A stretch of 42,462 nucleotides of DNA. Source: CAZPQN01 sp964588795. Its GTDB lineage: Bacteria > Fidelibacterota > UBA2242. Made by a program: the position numbers and the translations under genes. Below are positions 26,157-33,962 of the stretch, one piece after another (position 1 is the stretch's first letter; every line of letters begins with the position of its first letter). Location: NCBI GenBank assembly GCA_964588795.1, contig CAZPQN010000020.1:1-42462 (forward strand), in the 5' to 3' direction. Below the pieces are notes generated by a model. That model worked only from the letters and a program-made list of their open reading frames with translations. It ran no database searches and was not told the DNA's origin.

Positions 26157-26951
26157 ATGGATATAGCCACCCTGTTTGGTATCGTTGCTGGCGCCGGTCT
26201 GATCGTTTACGGAATCCGGTTGCTGACGCCCAATTTCAGTATGTTTTTAGATGTTGCGAGTTTGCTGATCGTGGTCGGAGGTTCATTTGCGTCGACCATG
26301 ATCAGTTTTTCCTTGAAAGAGGTCTTGAGCCTGATCGGTTCGATCACGGCGGTATTTAAAAAAGAAAAAATGAAAATGGTTGACGAAGTCGAAAGCATCG
26401 TCAATCTGGCGCCAATCGCCCGCAAGAGCGTCCAGGATCTCGAAAAAGCTCTTGACACAATCCGGAATCCCTTCTTGCGGGATGGTTTGCAAATGGTGGT
26501 TGACGGCTATGCTCCGGCTGAAATCCGCGAAATCATGTGGACGCGGATCGAGAATCGGGCCTTGCGTGAAAAAGCCGAAGCAAACGTCTTGCGGACGATG
26601 GGCAAATATTCACCATCATTCGGAATGATTGGAACTCTAATCGGGTTGGTCGTAATGCTTTACGGAATGGGTACCATCAGCTCCGAAGGCAAGGATCCGA
26701 TGGAGGTACTCGGTAAAGGCATGGGTGCCGCAATTATCACGACTTTCTATGGTTCGATCATGGCGAACTTGATATTCAATCCGATGGCAGTCAAATTCGA
26801 GGCTCGGATCGAGAGGCAGAACACGATGCAGACCATGCTGATTGAGGGCGTAATGTTGCTGCAGGCTCGCAAACACCCGTTGATCGTTCGCGAAAAGCTC
26901 AACTCCTTCCTGCGTCCGCGCGAATGGAAAAAAGCCGAAGAAAAAAAATAA
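26157..26951 (+). CDS. motA: MotA/PomA-like stator proton or sodium channel subunit
   Basis: 264 aa with four predicted helices: two near the N-terminus (about 4-22 and 30-50), a cytoplasmic loop, then about 150-170 and 185-207. The third helix starts SPSFGMIGTLIGLV with the conserved Pro at 153 and T160; the fourth contains AIITTFYGSIMANLIFNP. These resemble sodium-type PomA as much as proton-type MotA. The cytoplasmic loop has the charged RIENRALREKAE helix that touches FliG in true motors. AAGGAA lies upstream of the ATG. MotB follows 3 nt after the stop. Stator identity is secure; the coupling ion is inference. Confidence 0.95.
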   Translation: MDIATLFGIVAGAGLIVYGIRLLTPNFSMFLDVASLLIVVGGSFASTMISFSLKEVLSLIGSITAVFKKEKMKMVDEVESIVNLAPIARKSVQDLEKALDTIRNPFLRDGLQMVVDGYAPAEIREIMWTRIENRALREKAEANVLRTMGKYSPSFGMIGTLIGLVVMLYGMGTISSEGKDPMEVLGKGMGAAIITTFYGSIMANLIFNPMAVKFEARIERQNTMQTMLIEGVMLLQARKHPLIVREKLNSFLRPREWKKAEEKK

Positions 26952-26954
26952 CCG

Positions 26955-27638
26955 ATGGCTGACGAAACTACTTCCCGCAAAAACCTGACTTCTTCATCTG
27001 GTGGTGAGGAAGAGCCCTGGTTAGTGACCTACGGCGATATGATGACTCTGTTGATGACCTTCTTTGTCCTGATGTTTTCGATGTCTTCCATTGATCCGGT
27101 CAAACTGGAGAGTTTTGGCGATTCCGTTAATAAGGCTATGGGTAAAACGCAGAAGAAATCCCAGCAATTTTCAATGAAGGAAATTTATAAAGAAGTAACC
27201 CAGGTCATTGAACAGGAAAAACTAAAAGGAGTGATCGAAGTCGAAACCAGCCCGCGAGGAGTCTCCATCAAAATTCCCAGCGCCATTTCCTTCTCTTCGG
27301 GTTCCGCCGATCTCGACCCGCGCATCTTTCCAATCCTAAATAAATTTGAACCCATGATTCGCCAATCCAAGTTCCCGATTGCCATCGAAGGTCATACCGA
27401 TAGCGACCCGATCAAATCAGGAACCTTTCCCTCCAACTGGGAACTTTCCGCCGCCCGCAGTGCCCAGGTGGTACGTTACTTTATTTCACTCGGGCTTGAT
27501 CCGGTGCGCTTTCAAGCTATCGGTTATGCCGAAACCCGCCCGCGGGCTCCCGGGCGCAATATCCAGGAAGCCAATCAGACGCCGGAGCAAAAAGCCCAAA
27601 ATCGCCGGGTGGAAATCTTTTTTCTAACTTTGAGCTAA
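26955..27638 (+). CDS. motB: MotB-like stator subunit with OmpA peptidoglycan-binding domain
   Basis: 227 aa. A cytoplasmic N-terminus is followed by one membrane helix containing the ion-carrying Asp D28 (VTYGDMMTLLMTFFVLM). A plug/linker (about 50-90) leads to the OmpA-like domain (about 100-227) with the GHTDSDP motif at 146-152 and a closing NRRVEIFF. MotB anchors the stator to peptidoglycan and forms the ion path with MotA. All expected parts are present, so the stator looks functional rather than decayed. Confidence 0.95.
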   Translation: MADETTSRKNLTSSSGGEEEPWLVTYGDMMTLLMTFFVLMFSMSSIDPVKLESFGDSVNKAMGKTQKKSQQFSMKEIYKEVTQVIEQEKLKGVIEVETSPRGVSIKIPSAISFSSGSADLDPRIFPILNKFEPMIRQSKFPIAIEGHTDSDPIKSGTFPSNWELSAARSAQVVRYFISLGLDPVRFQAIGYAETRPRAPGRNIQEANQTPEQKAQNRRVEIFFLTLS

Positions 27639-27656
27639 TAACCAAGGGGAAGACGT

Positions 27657-29174
27657 ATGCAGTCACGAAACGCCTTACGATTTAAAATAACTTACGTACT
27701 TGTGTTGCTGATGAGTGCCTTGCTGATCGCCCAGGAAAATCAGCTGTCCTATCTCTCGCAGAAACTCATGCTGGAGAATACCCTGCGCGAACGCATAACC
27801 AGCGCCTTAGATAAATTGCTCGACGATATTCGCTTCGTCGTCGATGTCAAAGCCGAAATCGAATTTGCACCGATCGAGCAAACGCGCACCATCATCGAAG
27901 ACAAACAGGCTTCCGAAACCGCCAAGACCACGGTGGCCAAAACCCCCAGGACCACAACGCCGGTGCCGGAAACTAAAAAAGCCCCGTCGACCACAACAAC
28001 CGAGCCCAAGCAGACCTATTCACCCATGAATTTGCCTCTGCCGGGTTTCGAGACGCCGATGGACTATGCTCCGTCCACCAAACAACCCGAGACGGAGGCG
28101 CCTGCTCCGGAAGCCACCCCTACTGAGCATCAACCCGAGGCCCCGGCTACCGCGACCGTGGAATCCGGCAAGCCCGCCGCCGTCTCGACTCAGATTCAGA
28201 AAACGACGGTCCCGATTCCGGTCATAAAGCGCCAGGAAATTAATATCATTCTCGAGGACGGAGTGGAACCGGAAATGATCGAGAATGTGCGGCAAGTCGT
28301 CGCCGTCGCCGCCCACTATGACCGGGCCCGCGGTGACGTGCTCAGCATTATGACGGCGTCTTTTAAAAAGAAAAAAGAACAGGATGCCGCCGAGGCGATC
28401 ATTCTGAAAAATATTGCCGAGAAAATTGACGACCTCGAAAAACGCCAGGCGGACGCCGAACGCACGGGTCGCATCGAACAGCAAAAACGCCTCGAACGCC
28501 AGGCGATCGTGCGCGATTCGCTCAAGGTCGAAGAATTAAAACGTCAGATCGCCGAACTCCAAACCAAACTCCAGACGCCCCAGATCAGTGAAGCTCAGCG
28601 GCAGGTCACGGAACAGGAAACCTCGCAACGTGAACAAGAACTCGCCAATCTGCGCGACCAGCTCAAAGAGAGCAACCGGCGTTTGCAGGAGCTCGAATTG
28701 GGCACGTTGGAAACTACACCGCCGAGCATTTTCGGTCTGCGCAATGTCGGGTTATGGATCGCTGTTGCCGCCGCCCTGGTGCTGTTTTTCATCCTGCTGA
28801 TCGTCCTAATTTCCAATCGGCGAAAACAAGAGAAAAGGCAGGAAATCGAATGGGGTTATGGAACCAAAATCCCCTTAGGCCCACGCCCTGCCAAACCGGC
28901 CGCTCCAGCCCCTGCACCGACAGTAGCGACTCCGCCGGTCCAACCCACGCCACCGCCTGTGATAGCCAGTACACCAACTCCCGTCCCTGAGCCCGTAGCG
29001 CCAGCTCCCAAACCGGCACCGGCTCCCGATGTCGAAGCTCAGCGCGAGGAATTAAAAAGCATGAAACAATCCGTAATCTCGATGGCTGTCGGCCAGCCCG
29101 ATACCGCATCCCGGATTATCAACAACTGGTTGAGCGAAGAAATTAAACCGACCGAAACCGAGTCCGAGACATAA
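27657..29174 (+). CDS. Reduced FliF-like ring protein (RBM3 plus FliG-binding tail)
   Basis: 505 aa. A signal peptide ends near LLIAQ. Residues about 28-80 (LRERITSALDKLL..FVVDVKAEIEFAPIEQT) and 193-233 (NIILEDGVEPEMIENVRQ.. and DRARGDVLSIM) match the two halves of the FliF RBM3/YscJ_FliF_C region, separated by a Thr/Pro/Ala-rich insert as in FliF. A long coiled coil (about 240-350) follows, one membrane helix (about 363-388), a Pro/Ala-rich linker, and a tail at about 469-495 (MKQSVISMAVGQPDTA then NNWLSEE) like the FliF C-terminal helix that binds FliG. RBM1, RBM2 and the first membrane helix of FliF are absent. Topology therefore puts RBM3 in the periplasm and the tail in the cytoplasm, next to FliG, encoded 12 nt downstream. 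FliF is normally about 550 aa but organised differently. Confidence 0.82.
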   Translation: MQSRNALRFKITYVLVLLMSALLIAQENQLSYLSQKLMLENTLRERITSALDKLLDDIRFVVDVKAEIEFAPIEQTRTIIEDKQASETAKTTVAKTPRTTTPVPETKKAPSTTTTEPKQTYSPMNLPLPGFETPMDYAPSTKQPETEAPAPEATPTEHQPEAPATATVESGKPAAVSTQIQKTTVPIPVIKRQEINIILEDGVEPEMIENVRQVVAVAAHYDRARGDVLSIMTASFKKKKEQDAAEAIILKNIAEKIDDLEKRQADAERTGRIEQQKRLERQAIVRDSLKVEELKRQIAELQTKLQTPQISEAQRQVTEQETSQREQELANLRDQLKESNRRLQELELGTLETTPPSIFGLRNVGLWIAVAAALVLFFILLIVLISNRRKQEKRQEIEWGYGTKIPLGPRPAKPAAPAPAPTVATPPVQPTPPPVIASTPTPVPEPVAPAPKPAPAPDVEAQREELKSMKQSVISMAVGQPDTASRIINNWLSEEIKPTETESET

Positions 29175-29186
29175 GGAGATTCTCTT

Positions 29187-30119
29187 ATGGCAGAAGTAAA
29201 AAACCTTACCGGTCTGGATAAAGCCGCCATCCTCTTTAAGGCGCTTGGCCCCGAATTAGCCATGCAATTGTTTAAAGGTTTGAGCCGGATGCAATTGCAG
29301 AAAGTGCGGGAATACATGACCAAAATTTCCAACGTACCGTTCGATTTGAAGAAAACCGTCCTGGAAGAATTCTATTTCAGCTTCGTCTCCGAAAAATTCA
29401 CTCCCGCCAAGGAAGAAACTAAAAAGCCGTTTGAATTCATGATCAATCTGACGGACGAGCAAATCACCTATCTGATCGGCAGTGAAACTCCCGTCATCAT
29501 GGCGCTGGCAATTACCCAGTTACCCGTCGAGCGTCAGGTCAATGTATTACAAAATCTCGATCCGACCGTCCAACCGCGGGTAATGACCGAGATGGGACAT
29601 CTCAAGGAAATCCCGTTAGAAGGGGTGGTGACCATCGCTAACAATTTGAAGGAAAAGGCGGCTTTCATTCCGCGTGCTTCGGAATTCAAACGCGGTGGAG
29701 GTGAAGACCTGGCCGGAATTCTGAGCAAAATGCGTCCCAAAGATGAAAAACGTTTCATGGAACATTTGGAGAAAGAAGCTCCAGAGCTCGTCGAGCAGAT
29801 TAAACGTTATTATTTTACTTTTGATGATTTACCGAAACTACCCCAGAACCTGCTGGCTGAAGTCCTGAAATCGGTTGAGGCTTCCGAAGTGGCCTATGCT
29901 TTGAAAGGGCAAAGCGAAGAAGTGCGGCAGCTTTTTATCGGCTCGCTCCCGCAGCGCACTCAAATCATCCTCGAGGATGAAATCAAATTGCTCGAAGGTC
30001 CCCAGCCGCGCCGCAAGGTCGAAGCCGCGCAGAAGAAAATCCTTGAAAAAGTTCGTGAATTAGAAAAAGAAGGGCGTTTCAACCTCCAGGATTTCATGGA
30101 CGCCGATTTCGTCGAGTAA
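29187..30119 (+). CDS. FliG-like rotor/switch protein
   Basis: 310 aa (FliG is about 330). N-terminal FliF-binding-type domain: LTGLDKAAILFKALGPELAMQLFKGLS. The middle domain is recognisable (GSETPVIMALAITQLPVERQ..VLQNLDP), but the EHPQ motif that contacts FliM is replaced by SETPV. The C-terminal torque domain is well kept (FTFDDLPKLP, ALKGQSEEVRQLF, KKILEKVRELEKEGRF). By comparison with the E. coli charged ridge, K240, R257, D264, E265 and R275 stand in the places of K264, R281, D288, D289 and R297. AAGGAG lies upstream. It should be driven by the adjacent MotA. Loss of EHPQ fits the absence of FliM in this window. Confidence 0.9.
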   Translation: MAEVKNLTGLDKAAILFKALGPELAMQLFKGLSRMQLQKVREYMTKISNVPFDLKKTVLEEFYFSFVSEKFTPAKEETKKPFEFMINLTDEQITYLIGSETPVIMALAITQLPVERQVNVLQNLDPTVQPRVMTEMGHLKEIPLEGVVTIANNLKEKAAFIPRASEFKRGGGEDLAGILSKMRPKDEKRFMEHLEKEAPELVEQIKRYYFTFDDLPKLPQNLLAEVLKSVEASEVAYALKGQSEEVRQLFIGSLPQRTQIILEDEIKLLEGPQPRRKVEAAQKKILEKVRELEKEGRFNLQDFMDADFVE

Positions 30120-30130
30120 TCGGACCGTCA

Positions 30131-31345
30131 ATGCCTGTTTGTAAGAGGCAGGGGCACGAGACACCCCTGCAATGGATCACGACTATAAACCTCTGCCAAC
30201 TACTTCAGAGAAACGTAGGCAGGGCGCTTCTGATTCTGGGAATCGTAGTTGGTCAGGGGTTTGCCGCGGATGAAGCATCTCTGCAAGAAGCGCGGGTGCA
30301 GACTGCGCTTCGGGCGATGTATAACCGTGATTACCATACCGCGGGTGAACAGTTTCGGCTGGTTTGCGATTCGCGCCCCTTTCATCCCATGGGCCCCTTA
30401 GGCTTGCTGGCCGTGGAGTGGTACGTCAACGATGAAAAGGAGGGATACCGGAAGCGCAACACCCAATTCTTCGAAGATATCGAAAAGGCACTGGCGCTTT
30501 ATCGGCTGGAAATGCGCCGTCAGCCTGACCGTGCCGAGATTGCTTTTTTCTACGGGACCGTGGAGGGTTTACGGGCGCGTATCCTGTTGGGAAAGAAGGA
30601 TTACCTCGGAGTGTTGACCAGCGGTTATCGGGCTGTTCGTGCCATCCAGGTGGCGCAGGCGCGTTGTCCGGATATGCCGGATTTCAAATTACCTGCCGCG
30701 TTATTCAGTTATTATGTGGCGATTTCGGCCCCGTACATGAAGATTGCCAGCTGGATTCTGCAGGTCTCTTCCTCCCGCGAGACGGCGCTGAAAGACATCC
30801 AGACCGTCGCTGACAAGGGCAATTACGGACGTTATGAAGCACGGAGTTTACTGGCTTATATCTATTTTTATTTTGAAGATAATCCGGCCGGTACGACGAT
30901 CTATGCACGTCGCTTGGCGACTGAACTGCCGGATAATCCCTACTATAGCGCGCTTTGTGCGGAAGCCCTGCTCAGCCTGCGGGAACTCGATTCGGCGCGT
31001 ATATGCCTAAATCATATTGAAGAGCTTTTCCCGCGGTTGTCGCCCTCGCAGAAAAATGAGTATACTCAGCGTCTGCGCCTGCTAAAAGGCACTCTGGCGC
31101 TGACTGAAAACGATTTCCGAACCGCCGAGAAGTTACTGCACCGGTTCATTACTGCGTACGATTACGAGTTGGATTATGAATTGGGAGAAGCCTGTCTCAG
31201 GCTGGGCAATCTGTACGATTTGCAAAATCGGCGCCGGGAGGCCGTGAACTGTTACCGGCGCACAATTGCCCTGAACAATCGTTCAGCGGCCTGTCGCAAA
31301 GCCCAGGCTTATCTAAAGAAGCCGTATTCAGTGCCCAAAAAATAA
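30131..31345 (+). CDS. Secreted TPR-repeat protein, last gene of motor-related operon
   Basis: 404 aa if the ATG at 30131 is used, 11 nt after the FliG-like gene. The hydrophobic stretch LLILGIVVGQGFAAD (about 33-47) looks like a signal peptide, but 30 unusual residues precede it and no other ATG/GTG/TTG is available in frame. The rest is helical with TPR-like units (RVQTALRAMYNRDYHTAGEQF; AYIYFYFEDNPAGTTIYARR; GNLYDLQNRRREAVNCYRRT). A conserved-looking segment ALFSYYVAISAPYMKIASW lies in the middle. It is probably a periplasmic scaffold of the same system; no enzyme motif was seen. Confidence 0.72.
   Translation: MPVCKRQGHETPLQWITTINLCQLLQRNVGRALLILGIVVGQGFAADEASLQEARVQTALRAMYNRDYHTAGEQFRLVCDSRPFHPMGPLGLLAVEWYVNDEKEGYRKRNTQFFEDIEKALALYRLEMRRQPDRAEIAFFYGTVEGLRARILLGKKDYLGVLTSGYRAVRAIQVAQARCPDMPDFKLPAALFSYYVAISAPYMKIASWILQVSSSRETALKDIQTVADKGNYGRYEARSLLAYIYFYFEDNPAGTTIYARRLATELPDNPYYSALCAEALLSLRELDSARICLNHIEELFPRLSPSQKNEYTQRLRLLKGTLALTENDFRTAEKLLHRFITAYDYELDYELGEACLRLGNLYDLQNRRREAVNCYRRTIALNNRSAACRKAQAYLKKPYSVPKK
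30148..30170 (+). repeat. 7-bp GC-rich palindrome overlapping the TPR gene start
   Basis: GCAGGGG (30148-30154) and CCCCTGC (30164-30170) pair around a 9-nt loop. It begins 29 nt after the FliG-like stop and lies inside codons 6-14 of the next gene. There is no T-run, so it is not a typical terminator. It may be an interspersed palindrome, or may tune expression of the last operon gene. Confidence 0.45.
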
Positions 31346-31500
31346 ATGAAGTAACTAGACGCATATTTCTGTAAAGGTCAGAGTATCGGTATCAAATCTG
31401 AAAGTTCCGGACTCTACCGCAGTGATACGCATAAGATGCACTTACTCCGGCGAATATTTTAATTGTCTTGATGCCGTCCAGCTATTAATTTGAGCTGACA

Positions 31501-32571
31501 ATGCAGATGTATCAGCGCAAAATAACGCGTACCGTGAATGTCGGCAAGGTTGCCATCGGCGGCGGTTTCCCGATTACGGTTCAATCCATGACCACTGCCC
31601 GCACGCAGGACGTGCCCACGGTGATCGCTGAAATTGAGCGATTGGAACAGGCGGGCTGTCAGCTCATCCGCGTTACGGTTCCCGACGAAACCGCAGTTAA
31701 GGCTCTGCCGGTCATAAAAAAACGGATGCATGTACCGTTGGTAGCGGATATTCATTTTAATTATCGTTTAGCCCTGGCCGCGATTGATGCCGGCGTCGAT
31801 AAAATTCGCATCAATCCCGGTAATATTGGCGGCCAAGAGCATGTCAAGACGGTTCTCCAGAAAGCCCGCGCCGCGCATATCCCTGTCCGTATCGGAGTCA
31901 ATGCCGGATCGTTGGAAAAAGACCTGCTCGGAAAGGATGGACATCCGACAGCGGCCGGCATGGTGGAAAGTGCCCGCCGACAGATCGCGATTTGCCGGGA
32001 AAATGATTTTGAAGATCTTGTCGTGGCTCTTAAAGCCAGCGACGTCAATCTGATGATTGAAGCCAACCGGTTGTTTGCAAGTGAATTTAATTATCCTCTG
32101 CATTTGGGGGTGACCGAATCGGGGCCGGCCTGGTCGGGGACGATCAAGTCCTGTGTCGGTATCGGGACACTCTTGGCGGAAGGTATCGGCGACACTATCC
32201 GGGTCTCATTGACGGCTGAGCCGCTTGAAGAAGTCCGTGTTGGCTATGAATTGTTAAAGGCGCTTAACCTCAGCCGGCGGGGGATCCGTTTGGTGTCCTG
32301 CCCGACCTGCGGCAGAACTTCCGTCAATCTGATCGAGATTGTCAATCAGGTCGAAGCCAAACTGCGGGAGCGCACTGAAGATTTGACTGTCGCCGTCATG
32401 GGTTGCGAAGTCAATGGCCCCGGCGAAGCGCGCGCGGCGGATATAGGAATCGCTTTCGGTCACGGCACCGCCTTGCTCTTCCGCTCGGGTACAATTGTAG
32501 CCAAAATCCGACCCGAAAAAGCGGTCGAAAAACTTCTGTCGGAAATCGAAAATTGGAAAAACAAAAGATAA
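31501..32571 (+). CDS. ispG: 4-hydroxy-3-methylbut-2-enyl diphosphate synthase (IspG/GcpE)
   Basis: 356 aa, normal for bacterial IspG. It converts MEcPP to HMBPP in the MEP isoprenoid pathway with a [4Fe-4S] cluster. Cluster cysteines are C267 and C270 (SCPTCGR) and C302 (GCEVNGPGEA), with the following Glu as fourth ligand. The N-terminal TIM-barrel motifs TVQSMTT, VADIHFNYRLAL and RINPGNIG are present. It begins a new transcription unit after a 155-nt gap that shows only a weak GTATCA/TGATAC inverted repeat. Nothing unusual was seen. Confidence 0.97.
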   Translation: MQMYQRKITRTVNVGKVAIGGGFPITVQSMTTARTQDVPTVIAEIERLEQAGCQLIRVTVPDETAVKALPVIKKRMHVPLVADIHFNYRLALAAIDAGVDKIRINPGNIGGQEHVKTVLQKARAAHIPVRIGVNAGSLEKDLLGKDGHPTAAGMVESARRQIAICRENDFEDLVVALKASDVNLMIEANRLFASEFNYPLHLGVTESGPAWSGTIKSCVGIGTLLAEGIGDTIRVSLTAEPLEEVRVGYELLKALNLSRRGIRLVSCPTCGRTSVNLIEIVNQVEAKLRERTEDLTVAVMGCEVNGPGEARAADIGIAFGHGTALLFRSGTIVAKIRPEKAVEKLLSEIENWKNKR

Positions 32572-32584
32572 AGGAGTGCTGGCC

Positions 32585-33019
32585 ATGAAGCTCATCAATG
32601 GCATTATCATCAGCCTGCTGTTAAGCACGTACATAATCGCCCAGGACACCCTGCGACCACCGGTGGACTACACCAATTACGGGCAAATGATCTACTGGAA
32701 AGCCCTGACTCCGGCGGAGAAGAAAGTCTTTCTGTTCGCCTATCTTTACCGGACGCATGAAATCAATAACCAGGTCAAGGCCGATAAACAATTGAAGACT
32801 CAGGCGGGAATTTTCGATAAGCAAATTGCCCGTCCGGTTTTCGAAACCTTTGCGGCGCTGGATTCGACTGGCAAGGAAGCGGTCGTGTTCTGGATTGATA
32901 AATTTTACCGCAACGATTTCAACAAGGATAAGAGCTTCAACGAAGCCCTGCGCTACGCCCATACAAAAATTGCTTCCGGCGACAAAGCGCTCCATGAACT
33001 TTTCGAAACGCCAAAATAG
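32585..33019 (+). CDS. Small secreted protein of unknown function
   Basis: 144 aa from the ATG with AAGGAG 8 nt upstream (a GTG at 32576 lies inside that ribosome site and is less likely). The signal peptide ends at STYIIA before QDTLRPP. The mature protein is helical and Lys/Phe-rich (YWKALTPAEKKVFLFAYLYRTHE; FWIDKFYRNDFNKDKSF). I do not recognise a family. It is 13 nt after ispG and 34 nt before the lipid A acyltransferase gene. Confidence 0.72.
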   Translation: MKLINGIIISLLLSTYIIAQDTLRPPVDYTNYGQMIYWKALTPAEKKVFLFAYLYRTHEINNQVKADKQLKTQAGIFDKQIARPVFETFAALDSTGKEAVVFWIDKFYRNDFNKDKSFNEALRYAHTKIASGDKALHELFETPK

Positions 33020-33053
33020 ACCGCAGTCTTTCCCCATCTAACTGCGACTAAAC

Positions 33054-33962
33054 ATGGCTCATCTGCGCTACCAGCTGGAATATTTCGGGTTGCGGGTCTG
33101 GCGCCTGCTTTTAAGCCCCTTTGGTATTAAAATGCGCCACCATCTGGCTGTCCCGCTCGGGTGTTTGTTCTATTATTTAATCCCTTTTCGAAAACAGGTT
33201 GTTTTGAGCAATCTACGCCACGCATTCCCGGAACATGCTCCCGGCTGGCACCGGAGAATCGCCCGGCGATGCTACGTCAACGTAACCCGCTTTTACTGCG
33301 ATTTTCTACCCTTGTTTTCCACCCCGGATCGTTATCTGCGCCGGATTATTATTGCTGATACCAGTGCCCTTGATCGCGCGCTGGTTCAGGGCAAAGGAGT
33401 ATTGTTGGTTCTGTATCACTACGGCAACTGGGAATTGTTGGGCGACTGGTTAGCGCGGCAGGGATATCAATTCGCCGCCGTTGCCAAAACCATGAAAAAT
33501 CGGCAAGTTGATCGGGTGATTACCACGGCGCGCCAATCTAATGGAGTGCAGTTATTTTTCAAGAAAACTGCCAATTCACCCCGGATCTGGAAATACATCC
33601 GAGCGGGCCGAGTTCTTTGTCTGATCGGTGATCAGGATGCCCGACGACATGGCGTATTCGTGCGTTTTTTTAATCGCTGGGCTTCTACGCACCGCGGCGC
33701 GGCGTTGTTCGCGGTACGACTGAACGTGCCGATCGTGGTAGGCTATTGCCTCTGGCAGGCACCGGGCTGTTACCGCTTGCAACTTGAATCGTTTGACACG
33801 ACCATTCCAGATGGTTTTAATGGAGACTCAGTCGTCTATCTTACGCAAAAGATCGCCGCATACTATGAAGGGAAAATCCGTCAGCATCCCGAGCAGTATT
33901 ACTGGCTCCACCGACGCTGGAAAACTTCTCCACCGCCAAGCTTGGAAGCCCGGGATGTCTGA
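33054..33962 (+). CDS. LpxL/HtrB-type lipid A (Kdo2-lipid IVA) acyltransferase
   Basis: 302 aa. LpxL/LpxM enzymes add secondary acyl chains to lipid A at the inner-membrane cytoplasmic face. The HX4E catalytic motif is HYGNWE at residues 122-127, followed by ARQGYQFAAVAK and the GDQDARRHGVFVRFFNR substrate-binding segment. An N-terminal hydrophobic stretch (about 30-48) anchors it. Whether it acts early (LpxL) or late (LpxM) cannot be told. Its stop overlaps the next gene by 8 nt; an MsbA-type exporter follows, which fits lipid A maturation and export. Confidence 0.92.
   Translation: MAHLRYQLEYFGLRVWRLLLSPFGIKMRHHLAVPLGCLFYYLIPFRKQVVLSNLRHAFPEHAPGWHRRIARRCYVNVTRFYCDFLPLFSTPDRYLRRIIIADTSALDRALVQGKGVLLVLYHYGNWELLGDWLARQGYQFAAVAKTMKNRQVDRVITTARQSNGVQLFFKKTANSPRIWKYIRAGRVLCLIGDQDARRHGVFVRFFNRWASTHRGAALFAVRLNVPIVVGYCLWQAPGCYRLQLESFDTTIPDGFNGDSVVYLTQKIAAYYEGKIRQHPEQYYWLHRRWKTSPPPSLEARDV

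Noticed and set aside
33784..33954. 57-codon N-terminal extension of the tsaC gene
   Set aside because: It lies inside the acyltransferase gene; the YrdC fold starts at the later ATG 33955, which forms a typical overlap with the preceding stop.
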